A program made the position numbers and the translations under genes. The notes beneath the pieces are model-generated. The model had not been told where the DNA came from, searched no databases, and saw nothing but the letters and a program-made list of their open reading frames with translations. This document shows, piece by piece, positions 36,345-45,424 of a stretch of DNA of 64,000 nucleotides. Each line of letters begins with the position of its first letter. The first letter of the stretch is position 1. Source of the DNA: CALITV01 sp964415795 (GTDB lineage Bacteria > UBP6 > UBA1177 > JAKLFG01); NCBI GenBank assembly GCA_964415795.1, contig CAYQBN010000002.1, positions 62,001 through 126,000 on the forward strand, given 5' to 3'.

Positions 36345-37762
36345 ACCGTTTCGCCGAACAAACGCTTATACACCAACCGTTTTATGTTTCGGATGTCATT
36401 GCGGTCGCTGGCAGAGTAGGCACTGATACCATCGCCGGCAAGCGTCATTGGGTTGCAAAGATCCCGTTTGGAATACAGGATCTCTACCTTTTCGTCGGAG
36501 ACAGAGCACAGGGTGAGGACACGATCCACCTCTTCTTTTTTGCGACGCCAGCCGTGCTCTGTAGGGTCCACGATGTGAAGCACAAGTGCCGCATGCCGTA
36601 TTTCGTCGAAAGTGGGAGCAAAGGCATCGAGCACCCCGCTTGACATGCCTTCGATAAAGCCGACCGTGTCAAGGAGGAACACTTTCTTCCCCCATAGCGT
36701 CACGAGACGAATTTTAGGATCTATCGAAGAAAAGAACTCGTTTGCCGATCGAACGACCTGTTCACCTACGATTGCATTGAAAAGCGTCGATTTCCCCGCA
36801 TTCGTGTAACCCACAATAGCAACGGTGGGATACGCGATACGAGAACGGAACTGTCGTTGTCGATCACGACGATCCCGTTCCTTTTCGAGCGCTTTGCGAA
36901 TGCGTGCCTCCCGACGCTTGAGAAGGCGTTTCCGCTCCTCCTTGACCGTTTCTCCCGGTCCGCGAGCGCCCAACACACCACCGGTAATTCGAGATAAACC
37001 ATGCAATCGTTCGTGATGACGCACCTTTTCTCGTTCTATCGCTGACGCTGACGCGGTTAGTTTTCCACTGTGTCCCGTGGCACGCTTCTCAAAGAGAGAA
37101 ACGATGATGTCTTCTCGCGTCAAAACCCTCTTTCCCGTAAGTTCGGAAAGAGAAACTACCGCTCGTTCACCTGGATCGCGAGCACATATGATCGTATCAA
37201 ACGGTTCGTCCAAAGCGGCGATCCGTTCCGCAAGAGCGGAGACCGCACCACGAGCGAGAGATGTCGAACGATGAATGAGCGTCGCAGTGACGGGGAAACC
37301 GGCGTCTCGTGCCAATTTCAATAGTTCCCTGATGAATGGCTTCGCATGTCCCCCATTGAAAAGGACGAGTGCCCCGGTTACCGCGCACCGATCAGGGAAT
37401 GGATCGTCTGGTATAAGAAAAAAGGGATACCGCCTTCCCTTTGCCGGATCGTCGCCGCGGCGATAAAAAAGTGCCGTTTGGGGGACACCATTTGCGTCTC
37501 GAGAAATGATGGCTACTTCCCGAACGAGACATTCTTCCATGAGCGCATAGGGGTCAGGCAAAGACACTCCGGTGCCCAGAGACACAATGAACGCAGAAAC
37601 GCGATTCGAGGGATGGAATGCTTGGAAATAGGAGGCCAGTGCCCATGCGGTAGCACACCGCACATTCTTCTCCATTCGATCTTCGCAAATCTCGATGACA
37701 AGACTCTCGTCAGGCGGTAAAGCGAGGATAAATTTAAGGAGCGCTTCTTTATTTATCCGCAT
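36341..37762 (-). CDS. hflX: HflX-type ribosome-associated GTPase
   Basis: 473 residues. N-terminal HflX domain with the conserved GVLGARGPGETVKEERKRLL, a coiled coil, then the G domain: G1 GYTNAGKST, G3 LLDTVGF, G4-like YSKRDL. The family splits stalled 70S ribosomes. The N-terminal 200 residues are unusually divergent, and the usual GIGTRGPGE reads GVLGARGPGE. The ATG overlaps the upstream dciA-like gene by 14 nt. Last of folD-fabZ-dciA-hflX. Confidence 0.88.
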   Translation of the reverse strand: MRINKEALLKFILALPPDESLVIEICEDRMEKNVRCATAWALASYFQAFHPSNRVSAFIVSLGTGVSLPDPYALMEECLVREVAIISRDANGVPQTALFYRRGDDPAKGRRYPFFLIPDDPFPDRCAVTGALVLFNGGHAKPFIRELLKLARDAGFPVTATLIHRSTSLARGAVSALAERIAALDEPFDTIICARDPGERAVVSLSELTGKRVLTREDIIVSLFEKRATGHSGKLTASASAIEREKVRHHERLHGLSRITGGVLGARGPGETVKEERKRLLKRREARIRKALEKERDRRDRQRQFRSRIAYPTVAIVGYTNAGKSTLFNAIVGEQVVRSANEFFSSIDPKIRLVTLWGKKVFLLDTVGFIEGMSSGVLDAFAPTFDEIRHAALVLHIVDPTEHGWRRKKEEVDRVLTLCSVSDEKVEILYSKRDLCNPMTLAGDGISAYSASDRNDIRNIKRLVYKRLFGETV

Positions 37763-38192
37763 TCCGGCTTTGCGTAAGCATGGCCTCTATGTATGCAAGC
37801 GTCTCGATGAATCGAACAGAAACGCCTTTCTCGACGAGACGCTGTCGGGCCCGAATCACGGCCTCTTGGTCGGGAACTATCACCCTGTCAGGCCTTTCCA
37901 CTCGTTCTTGCCTTCTCTCGAAATACCGCGGCTCTACCGAAAGAATGATCTTTTTTATCGGCACACAGGGTAACACCTGGGCTGCCTTCTCGACAATGAG
38001 CGCCAAAAGAGGCTCATACTGAGCGCGCACCATACTGTTGGGAACTGCTACACGGAGTATCTGCTTCGATGTATCATAATTCTTTGGGAAAAGAACTTTG
38101 CGGTTCCTTCGTCCGACTATGGCGGTCCAGCGGGTAAGAATAAGAAGCAAAGGGTCCTTTTCGGTCGCAATGAGGGATTCCAGCCTAGGCAT
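37749..38192 (-). CDS. DUF721/DciA-like protein
   Basis: 147 residues. An N-terminal DUF721-like domain: ILTRWTAIVGRRNRKVLFP, then QILRVAVPNSMVRAQYEPLL and LPCVPIKKIILSVEP. DciA-type members load the replicative helicase DnaB in bacteria without DnaC/DnaI. The C-terminal part is helical. ATG 38192 overlaps the fabZ stop; a TTG at 38198 is possible. Assignment by pattern only. Confidence 0.65.
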   Translation of the reverse strand: MPRLESLIATEKDPLLLILTRWTAIVGRRNRKVLFPKNYDTSKQILRVAVPNSMVRAQYEPLLALIVEKAAQVLPCVPIKKIILSVEPRYFERRQERVERPDRVIVPDQEAVIRARQRLVEKGVSVRFIETLAYIEAMLTQSRNADK

Positions 38193-38610
38193 CGCCAAGC
38201 GCCGCCATCATCTCCGCTTCGGCAACCTTCTGGCCATCCACCGTGGCCACTCCTTTGAACTTGAGAATGGCACCGCGTTGTTGAATGACCTCGATATCCA
38301 TCACCAGTTGGTCACCTGGTCTGACTTCTTTACGGAAACGACAGGTATCGATGCCCATGAAGAGCATTTTACGGCCGCTCGCTGCGGCATCGGCGAAAAG
38401 GATCCCAGCACTCTGGGCCATCGCTTCCACGATGAGTACGCCCGGCATGATAGGATAAAAGGGAAAATGCCCTTGGAAGTGAGGTTCATTGACCGAAACA
38501 TTCTTGAGTGTCTTTATACGCTTCCCCGGCTCTTCTTCGAGCACCCGGTCAACAAGGAGAAAGGGATACCGGTGAGGAAGCGCCTTCATGATCTCATCAA
38601 TCGTTCTCAT
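38185..38610 (-). CDS. fabZ: 3-hydroxyacyl-[acyl-carrier-protein] dehydratase
   Basis: 141 residues, single hot-dog fold. LPHRYPFLLVDRVLE, GHFPFYPIMPGVLIVEAMAQ, with catalytic His48 and Glu62 (spacing of 14 as in E. coli FabZ). Dehydrates hydroxyacyl-ACP in fatty acid synthesis. Starts 3 nt after folD ends. Confidence 0.95.
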   Translation of the reverse strand: MRTIDEIMKALPHRYPFLLVDRVLEEEPGKRIKTLKNVSVNEPHFQGHFPFYPIMPGVLIVEAMAQSAGILFADAAASGRKMLFMGIDTCRFRKEVRPGDQLVMDIEVIQQRGAILKFKGVATVDGQKVAEAEMMAALGDA

Positions 38611-38613
38611 CGC

Positions 38614-39447
38614 TTAACCCTCCTGTTGCATTTTATGGCACATCACGAGATTATGCAAAAGCACCGCATTGGTCACCACTCCGGATCCGCCCGGAACGGG
38701 AGAATAGTTGATGCGCGATGCTTCTTCTGATGAATCGGGCATAAAATCGCCGCATAGAGATCCATCGGGCCCGACATTGATGCCAATGTCTATAACCGTC
38801 GCACCGTCTGTCACATGGGAAGAACGAATAAGTCCTGCCCTTCCGGCAGCCACCGCGACGACATCAAATACGCCGACGAGTTTTTCCAAGTCGGGGGTAC
38901 GGCTATGGGCAACAGTCACGGTCGCATTGCGATTGAGAAGCAACTTGAACAATGGCAAGCCCACGGTAGCGCTCCTTCCGACGACGAGTACCCGGCGACC
39001 GCTTACGGCAATGCCATAATGTTCGAGAAGAACAACGGCCCCCATCGCAGTGCAGGGAACCAGCCTCTCTTCACGCGTCGCATAAAGAACACCCTGATTG
39101 ATAAACGAAACGCCATCCACATCCTTCCGGGGATCTATCCGGCGAGAGACCTCGTCCATTGGGATGGCCGCAGGCAACGGAGTTTCGACCATGACACCAT
39201 GCACCGCGGGGTCACGATTCACTTTGTCAAAAAGAGTCAGGAACTTTTCTCGCGCAAGGTTACGCTCCACGGGAACAACTTCTAACCTGAAGCCGAGCCG
39301 CACAAGCGTTTTTTCTTTCGCTTTGAGGTAACTCTCCGCAGAGGCATCCCCTTCGGGATGAAGGACCGCAAGCGTCAGTTTAGGTGGATCGAGCGCAACG
39401 AGTTTCTCTATGAGCGCATCCGCCGCCGGCTTTCCCTTCAACAACAT
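38614..39447 (-). CDS. folD: bifunctional methylene-THF dehydrogenase/cyclohydrolase (FolD)
   Basis: 277 residues. Motifs SYLKAKEKTLVRLGFR (catalytic Lys), DVDGVSFINQG, LVPCTAMGAVVLLEHYGI, VVGRSATVGLPLFKLL, TVAHSRT and PVPGGSGVVTNAVLLHN. The usual VQLPLP reads VETPLP, so the conserved active-site Gln is Glu here, and PCTPxG reads PCTAMG. The rest of the fold is intact. First gene of the four-gene minus set, with its own promoter. Confidence 0.92.
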   Translation of the reverse strand: MLLKGKPAADALIEKLVALDPPKLTLAVLHPEGDASAESYLKAKEKTLVRLGFRLEVVPVERNLAREKFLTLFDKVNRDPAVHGVMVETPLPAAIPMDEVSRRIDPRKDVDGVSFINQGVLYATREERLVPCTAMGAVVLLEHYGIAVSGRRVLVVGRSATVGLPLFKLLLNRNATVTVAHSRTPDLEKLVGVFDVVAVAAGRAGLIRSSHVTDGATVIDIGINVGPDGSLCGDFMPDSSEEASRINYSPVPGGSGVVTNAVLLHNLVMCHKMQQEG

Positions 39448-39485
39448 GGAAGATCACCCTTTAGCTATCTTAAAACTAAAGGGCG

Positions 39486-39513
39486 AGTATAGTGAAAAAG
39501 AAAAAGGCGTCAA
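39486..39513 (-). promoter_or_regulatory. sigma70-like promoter of folD-fabZ-dciA-hflX
   Basis: Minus strand TTGACG (39513-39508), 16-bp spacer, TATACT (39491-39486), about 40 nt before ATG 39447. Confidence 0.65.
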
Positions 39514-39591
39514 ATGAACGACCAGCAAGCGAATCACATACCGATAGAAAACCAAGAAGAATATCTCATGTGACTCTTCTCGATGTTCTCC

Positions 39592-41361
39592 CTACGGCTG
39601 CTGACAAGTGCCGACATACGAATAGCTCGCCGGCCACTGACCACTCCCTGTAGGTGTGGTAGTCGTGATTGTATTCCCGCCGCCGTTGGGCGCATCTTTT
39701 ATTTGGAAGTAACATTGGTTAGGTTCGTAACTTCCCTTCGCCGTATACGCCGCCTCGACGGTCTGGCCGTTGGTAAAGGTAAAGTTGTACCATGTTGGCC
39801 AACATTTCGCACCTGTGGTGTACTCGATCCATTGAGAAGTCGAAAAAGAGGGCGAGGTCCACAGAGAAATCCCATCGGCACGCACCTGCAAGGAGGTCCC
39901 CACCCAACTCTGATAGTAGTATTCATAATAAGAAGAGTCAAAGTAGTCATATTGGCTGTCGCAGATCTGTATCGAGTTGGTGCATTGCCACGGCGCAGGT
40001 ATCTCGCAAGTTGATGGGGAGCCATAACAGATGTAATTCGAGGTCATCTGACAACCAGTGTCGCAACCATCGGTCTCATTGGTATTTCCGTCATCGCAAA
40101 ACTCATGAGGCGCGTCACGCAACAAGAGGATATCCTCGAGTGAAAGCGCTCGATTGTAGATACGCACTTCATCAATGTAGCCAGTCCCTGTATAAGGATC
40201 GATATAATCCACATTAGGAGAAACTTGACCTATCGTAACCGGGTCACTGTTGGGAACCGGTTCCATCGTACACGGATCAGAAGTCCCTTGCAGGACACCA
40301 TCAACATAAAGACGCACCACGATCCCATCATAAGTCCCCGCCACATGGTGCCATGTGCCATCATCTATGTTCCCCAACGATTTGACCCCGCAACAGATCC
40401 CGTTGAGTTCCCATGTATGGTGTACAAAACTCAGTTTACGATCGTTCTCTCGCCACATGACATAGTTCGCTTGGCGCCCCGAGCCCTTGCCCACTACCAA
40501 GTAAGGCAGGGCATTGGCATCTCCGTTATCGGGAAGGTTGACCCACGCCACCACACTCATGGTACTTGGAAGATTCAGTTTATCGCTATGCGGGATATGG
40601 AGATCGCTGTACTGATTGAACGCAAGTGCACCGCCGCGCACCCCTGCATGGCCCAGCGATGCGCCGCGAGAGAATTTTCCATTGACCGGATTCGCCGAAG
40701 AGTCATAAACGGTCGAGAAGAGCGGCGGCTCATCCATTCTGAGATAAAGGACCAACCCGTCCGAAAGCACATTCTTTCCGTCACCACAAAAAGAAGTCAC
40801 GGTATCATTATCGGGAATCGGGGCATCGTCCACCGGAACAGTATCGTCAACGCTGTCCGCATCGGATGGGAAATCACTATCATCATTTACCAGTGGATCG
40901 TGATCTTGCGGAGCCAAATCGTTCTCTTCTTCCGAAATGTCCGTCTCGGCATCAGAAGTATCGTCGGGAGAATTTCCTTCGGTACCGATATCGTCATCAA
41001 CATCCGCATCACTATCAAAATCGTTCGAGATATCGGCATCGGCATCGACATCGATATCCCGGTCTGGAACTACATCTTCTTCCCCTTCTGCCGATTCACT
41101 CGGGAAAGAAACATCATCAAGAACCGCAACACCCTCGCCCTCCCCCCAATTTCCTTCTCCCATCTGATCTCTATCCGATGGAATGGCATCGGGGGTCTCC
41201 ACGCAGACATTGTTCTCACAAAACCAACCCACAGGACAATCGAACAAGGTAACACAGCTGATGACCTCGGGCTCCTCCCCCGGAGAACACGCAATCACCA
41301 AAAGAAAGACAAGAGATAAAGCCCGCCCCCCACATCGTCGGAAACTATCGAACCCTGCCAT
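39592..41361 (-). CDS. acidic LamG-fold lipoprotein with a Myxococcus-type cysteine-rich repeat
   Basis: 589 residues. Lipoprotein signal ending LLVIAC, a small Cys-rich module (CVTLFDCPVGWFCENNVCVE), a 130-residue linker made mainly of Asp, Glu, Ser and Val, a LamG/concanavalin-like domain (about 195-395: LVLYLRMDEP, GTWHHVAGTYDGIVVRLYVDGV, YIDEVRIYNRALS), a DUF4215 repeat (FCDDGNTNETDGCDTGCQ) and a C-terminal domain with many Tyr, Trp and Cys. Likely a surface glycan- or particle-binding protein. Start ATG 41361 follows AAGGGG; earlier in-frame codons to 41412 lack a site. Confidence 0.82.
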   Translation of the reverse strand: MAGFDSFRRCGGRALSLVFLLVIACSPGEEPEVISCVTLFDCPVGWFCENNVCVETPDAIPSDRDQMGEGNWGEGEGVAVLDDVSFPSESAEGEEDVVPDRDIDVDADADISNDFDSDADVDDDIGTEGNSPDDTSDAETDISEEENDLAPQDHDPLVNDDSDFPSDADSVDDTVPVDDAPIPDNDTVTSFCGDGKNVLSDGLVLYLRMDEPPLFSTVYDSSANPVNGKFSRGASLGHAGVRGGALAFNQYSDLHIPHSDKLNLPSTMSVVAWVNLPDNGDANALPYLVVGKGSGRQANYVMWRENDRKLSFVHHTWELNGICCGVKSLGNIDDGTWHHVAGTYDGIVVRLYVDGVLQGTSDPCTMEPVPNSDPVTIGQVSPNVDYIDPYTGTGYIDEVRIYNRALSLEDILLLRDAPHEFCDDGNTNETDGCDTGCQMTSNYICYGSPSTCEIPAPWQCTNSIQICDSQYDYFDSSYYEYYYQSWVGTSLQVRADGISLWTSPSFSTSQWIEYTTGAKCWPTWYNFTFTNGQTVEAAYTAKGSYEPNQCYFQIKDAPNGGGNTITTTTPTGSGQWPASYSYVGTCQQP

Positions 41362-41416
41362 GGCGGCACCCCTTCTTTGTCGATGGTGAACTTGACACCG
41401 CTTGTTCCACAAAAAG

Positions 41417-41444
41417 ATTATAGGTGATTGCTTGGGTAAATCAA
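41417..41444 (-). promoter_or_regulatory. sigma70-like promoter of the LamG lipoprotein gene
   Basis: Minus strand TTGATT (41444-41439), 16-bp spacer, TATAAT (41422-41417), about 55 nt before the ATG at 41361. Confidence 0.65.
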
Positions 41445-41524
41445 CAGAGAAAAGTCATCTCCTCCTTTTTCGATACCGTTGTGCTGAGCGGGCGTTTTCG
41501 CTCCACACGCAATAGAATGGAGGT

Positions 41525-42892
41525 CTACTCGAAGATCCTCATCGTGCGAACTTCTTCAATAAGGTCAAAGATATTACGAAGTTCGACCACCTCAGTGCCC
41601 TTCATTTTTGTCATCTGGCGGAGGAGCGGCACATATATCCGTTTGAGACCAAGCCGCGCTCCTTCTTTGAGCATAAAGTCAATCCCCGGAACCTCGCGTA
41701 TCTCCCCCGCGAGGCCGATCTCTCCTATGAAGGCCACACTTGAGGGCACCGCTATGCTAAAGACAGAAGAAAGGAGCGAAGCTGCTATGGGAAGGTCGCT
41801 CGCAGGCGTCCTCAATTTAAGACCGCCTACCACATTAACAAAGATATCAAAGCCCGAGAAATAAACATCTCCCCGTTTCTCAAGTACCGCCGTTATCATC
41901 GCAAGCCGCCCGGCCTCAATGCCACTTACCACACGACGGGGCTGAGGAAGATTGGAATTCGTTGCAAGAGACTGGACCTCTATGAGAAATGGTCGTGTTC
42001 CCTCCATAATGAGAGCCAAGGACGATCCCGAGGTACCCTCATCACGATTTGAAATAAAAAACTGCGAAGGATTCTCGACCTCCTCAAGCCCTCGTCCAGT
42101 CATAGTGAAGATACCGACCTCATCGGTACCTCCAAAGCGATTTTTGGTGGTCCGAAGAACCCGATATCCAAGCGCCGGATCTCCTTCGAAATAGAGCACC
42201 GTATCGACCATGTGCTCTAGCAACATGGGACCAGCTATGCTACCAGATTTAGTAATGTGACCTATCACAAAAAGGGTGATATTGCTTTTTTTCGCCAAAT
42301 CGAGGAGACGAACGGCACACTCTTTCATCTGGGAAATAGAACCGGGGATACCGGTGACGGTGGTCGAAAACACCGTCTGGATCGAATCAACGAACACTAT
42401 CTCAAACTTTTCTTTCTCCACGACGTCACGTAACATATCTATGTTATTCTCATTACTCAGAAAAAGATGCTTTTCCTTGGCGCCGCGGGACAAACGCTCA
42501 AATCTCATTTTAACCTGCGACACCGACTCTTCTCCTGAAAGATAGAGCACCCTATGGCGCTCCGCCAGTCTCAGGGCGACTTGGAGCATGAGTGTTGACT
42601 TGCCGACTCCCGGGGCACCCGAAATGAGATTGTAACTACCGCGGACCGCTCCCCCTCCAAGGATACGATTGAATTCAAAAGAACCGGTATCAATTCGATC
42701 AGCCTGTGTAGTTTCAACATCATTGATATGCATCACCATCGGCGTCCCAGAAGATTGCGCACTAGTAGAAAAAGGGGTCTCATCCTTCTCTTCGAAACTT
42801 TCCCATTCCCCACACGCCGGACACCGACCGAGCCATTTTAACGAAACATGTCCACAATTCGAGCAGATGAAAACTATCTTCTTCTTCGGCAT
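41525..42892 (-). CDS. radA: DNA repair protein RadA (Sms)
   Basis: 455 residues. Zinc finger CSNCGHVSLKWLGRCPACGEW (Cys10, 13, 24, 27), RecA-like ATPase with Walker A GAPGVGKST, the RadA signature KNRFGGTDEVGIF, and a C-terminal Lon-like domain (GGLKLRTPASDLPIAASLLS). It branch-migrates recombination intermediates. Start at ATG 42892, supported by the zinc finger position and upstream GGGGG. The perfect 12-bp palindrome TTGGCAAGCCAA (42916-42927) lies just upstream; significance unknown. Confidence 0.95.
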   Translation of the reverse strand: MPKKKIVFICSNCGHVSLKWLGRCPACGEWESFEEKDETPFSTSAQSSGTPMVMHINDVETTQADRIDTGSFEFNRILGGGAVRGSYNLISGAPGVGKSTLMLQVALRLAERHRVLYLSGEESVSQVKMRFERLSRGAKEKHLFLSNENNIDMLRDVVEKEKFEIVFVDSIQTVFSTTVTGIPGSISQMKECAVRLLDLAKKSNITLFVIGHITKSGSIAGPMLLEHMVDTVLYFEGDPALGYRVLRTTKNRFGGTDEVGIFTMTGRGLEEVENPSQFFISNRDEGTSGSSLALIMEGTRPFLIEVQSLATNSNLPQPRRVVSGIEAGRLAMITAVLEKRGDVYFSGFDIFVNVVGGLKLRTPASDLPIAASLLSSVFSIAVPSSVAFIGEIGLAGEIREVPGIDFMLKEGARLGLKRIYVPLLRQMTKMKGTEVVELRNIFDLIEEVRTMRIFE

Positions 42893-42974
42893 TATCGCCC
42901 CCGATTCCGCAAACCTTGGCAAGCCAAATATGACATAACCGCCAAGAAGAGGCAACGAAACGGACAAGAAAAAT

Positions 42975-43003
42975 TTTACTTTACCTTTTTTATCGACTAT
43001 AAT
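42975..43003 (+). promoter_or_regulatory. sigma70-like promoter of the MshEN-HD-receiver gene
   Basis: TTTACT (42975-42980), 17-bp spacer, TATAAT (42998-43003), about 38 nt before ATG 43041. Confidence 0.55.
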
Positions 43004-43040
43004 TACATTTGTTATCTCTTTATTTAACCAAGGAATGCGC

Positions 43041-44684
43041 ATGGCCTTTAAGATCGGCGAGTATTTTGTTCAGCTTGGCAAGATAACAACGGAACAGCTT
43101 GGGGCCGTTTTGGAACAGCAAAAAACGGCCAAGAACCGAACTTACCTCGGCGAAATGCTGGTCAACGAAGGACTGATCAGCGAGACAGATCTCCTCGCCT
43201 ACTTGGCGGGCATATTCAACATACAATACATTTCGAGCGAGAAACTGGAGAAAATGACGATCCAGCCGAACATTACCCAGATCATCCCGGAGAAGATCGC
43301 GGAGTCACGGACGATATTTCCGCTCAAATATAACTTCAATGAAGGAAAACTCACGCTGTTGACCTACGAGCCTCAGAATTCCCATGCCTTCGAGGAGCTC
43401 AAGATCATCCTCGATAACATCAAGAACATCACCCCGGTCGTCGCCTATTCCAAGGCTATAAAGGCGATCATCGCAAAACAGTACCGGGGCGATCTTATCG
43501 CGTTCGATCGTTTCTTCCCCAAAAGCGTTGACCTAAAAGGATTCGTTCCCGTTGGGGAACCGGTGCTCGATAAAGACATGCTCAAGCAAGACGCGCCGCG
43601 CAAGACGGTCACTAAAGATGCACGAGGCAACACTTCCTTCACTCAGATCATCAACCAAGGCGAGATACTTCAGCAAGCCGTTGTCGACGAAACGACCATC
43701 ACCAACCGGATAAATCGTCTTCAAAACGGCATTACCATATCCGGACATGAAGAGTTCATCGAAGCGATAAAGGTCTTCACCTCAATCATAGATTCGATTC
43801 GTGAAGGCAGTTTCAAGAACCACACTCAGCGAGTGGTGAGTCTTTGCATAAAACTTGCGAAAGCGATGAAGTTCAACGAGGTCGACCTCAACGATCTGAT
43901 TCTTGCAGCATATCTGCACGACGCCGGGAAGAAAAAACACCTCTCCTCCATGGATCTCAAGGATAAATCCTGTGCTGATACCTTCATCAAGTATTCCTCG
44001 GCGGGAACTCGTTTGTTTGCGGGATGCAATCTTTCTAAGCAAACCAAAGCCTTTCTCTCCAACATGTACGAAGTTGTTAACGGCGAAGGATTTCCCCAAG
44101 GACTTAAGGAAACCGACATCCCCGTAGGTGCCCAGATACTTCTACTGGCCGACACCTTCGATTTCATGACACAAGTGTCGGGTGTCCCGGCCGCCACCAC
44201 TTTCGCCAGACTGAAGGCGGCAGGGCACTATCTCGACAAGTTGCTCAACATACTCAAAGAAGAGTTGCAAATAAAGACTATCACGGCCTCAATAAAGGAA
44301 CAACAACAGATTACCGGCCTCGTCGTTTCCGAGAATCGACTCCTTCTCGATGAAACGGCTCAACGACTCGGTGCCCAGAATGTGAAAGTGCTCACCGCCC
44401 CACAAATAGAGATAGCAGCGCTCATGCTCAAAAAACAGGGAGACATCATTCACTTCGTGTTAGCAGATCTCGATGTGAAGAATTCTCAATACACCCCCCT
44501 CAAGCTAATCGCGGCCATTCGTGCCAAGAACATTTTTCCGCACATCAAATTCGTCCTTTTTGGAACGGGCAACATTGCTTCGCAGACGTACGAAGAGGCC
44601 AAGCGCCTCGGCGTCACCGCGGTCATTCCGCAATTCGAACCCGCAAAAGATGTCGCCACCACCATGAAAGCGGTGGGCACCTAA
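43041..44684 (+). CDS. MshEN-like/degenerate HD-GYP/receiver-like signalling protein
   Basis: 547 residues. The N-terminal 150 residues match the GspE-N/MshEN pattern (QLGKITTEQLGAVLEQQ, LGEMLVNEGLISETDLLAYL), a domain that can bind c-di-GMP. The middle (about 235-410) is an HD-GYP-like domain with YLHDAGKKKH, but the usual HHE..DGxGYP reads MYEVVNGEGFPQG, losing the His pair. The last 120 residues have a receiver-like fold with FVLADLDV but end VIPQFEP, without the conserved Lys. Likely a c-di-GMP-responsive regulator with weak or no phosphodiesterase activity. AAGGA sets ATG 43041 over ATG 43035. Confidence 0.8.
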   Translation: MAFKIGEYFVQLGKITTEQLGAVLEQQKTAKNRTYLGEMLVNEGLISETDLLAYLAGIFNIQYISSEKLEKMTIQPNITQIIPEKIAESRTIFPLKYNFNEGKLTLLTYEPQNSHAFEELKIILDNIKNITPVVAYSKAIKAIIAKQYRGDLIAFDRFFPKSVDLKGFVPVGEPVLDKDMLKQDAPRKTVTKDARGNTSFTQIINQGEILQQAVVDETTITNRINRLQNGITISGHEEFIEAIKVFTSIIDSIREGSFKNHTQRVVSLCIKLAKAMKFNEVDLNDLILAAYLHDAGKKKHLSSMDLKDKSCADTFIKYSSAGTRLFAGCNLSKQTKAFLSNMYEVVNGEGFPQGLKETDIPVGAQILLLADTFDFMTQVSGVPAATTFARLKAAGHYLDKLLNILKEELQIKTITASIKEQQQITGLVVSENRLLLDETAQRLGAQNVKVLTAPQIEIAALMLKKQGDIIHFVLADLDVKNSQYTPLKLIAAIRAKNIFPHIKFVLFGTGNIASQTYEEAKRLGVTAVIPQFEPAKDVATTMKAVGT

Positions 44685-44694
44685 GACTTTTCAG

Positions 44695-45423
44695 CTATTC
44701 GGGGAACCTAATATCTGGGTTATATCCTACGGCGTGCCGTACCATGGCCACCGCAACAGTAACGGCATTCTCTACTCGGAGAACCGGCGTACGAAACGCA
44801 GCGTACCGCACAGAGGCCTTATCGAAAAAGAACAGATCGGCATCCCCGAACCCACCTTCAGGTCCTATCCACAGATAGAAGTCGCCTTTACCATCCACCC
44901 GGGGCGGTGATGCCTCAACCGCAGACTCGGGATGAAAAACGATATGGTGCCCCGGACGACGAATAATAATCTCACGGCCAACCGCCCGAATGTCAGGGAT
45001 GAAACGGCGCTTACTCTGTGAAGCCGCCGACTCAATGATCTGTTCTAAGCGTTGAAGCCGCTTCACCGACAAGTTCTCGGTCACGGTACTCCGGGACGCA
45101 TGAAACAACAAAAATCCGTGCGCACCTGCCTCGACCCCATTACGAACGGCATCCTCCAGCCGTTGCCAATCAAAAGCGGCGACGACCGCAAAAACCCGGG
45201 GGCCCCGATAGGCGACCTGATGACGGTTAAGTATCTCGAAAAGTCCTTCTCGTCGCTTTGCGTCCACAAGCCGCGTTTCATATACGACATCTGCATAGTA
45301 AAAAAAGACCGGCTCATCTCTATCAAGTCGCCGCACTTTGAAGAGGTAGTGCGCATCGTCATCCGAGACCTCGATCAAGTGGTCATCCACAAAGGAAAGT
45401 TGACGCCGGGCAAGATAGATCAT
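44695..45423 (-). CDS. rsmE: 16S rRNA (uracil1498-N3)-methyltransferase
   Basis: 242 residues, SPOUT fold: N-terminal PUA-like domain, then QSKRRFIPDI and the SAM-knot motifs WIGPEGGFGDADLFFF and LRVENAVTVAVAM. RsmE methylates U1498 in 16S rRNA. Follows the PilZ gene by 1 nt; last gene of ftsY-pilZ-rsmE. Confidence 0.92.
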   Translation of the reverse strand: MIYLARRQLSFVDDHLIEVSDDDAHYLFKVRRLDRDEPVFFYYADVVYETRLVDAKRREGLFEILNRHQVAYRGPRVFAVVAAFDWQRLEDAVRNGVEAGAHGFLLFHASRSTVTENLSVKRLQRLEQIIESAASQSKRRFIPDIRAVGREIIIRRPGHHIVFHPESAVEASPPRVDGKGDFYLWIGPEGGFGDADLFFFDKASVRYAAFRTPVLRVENAVTVAVAMVRHAVGYNPDIRFPE

Positions 45424-45424
45424 G

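Noticed and set aside
40225..41319. Plus-strand frame opposite the LamG lipoprotein gene
   Set aside because: Antisense to the acidic repeat, which gives low-complexity Ile/Arg/His sequence.
42916..42927. Palindrome TTGGCAAGCCAA before radA as an operator
   Set aside because: Only one copy, no nearby second site and no known regulator; it could be chance.
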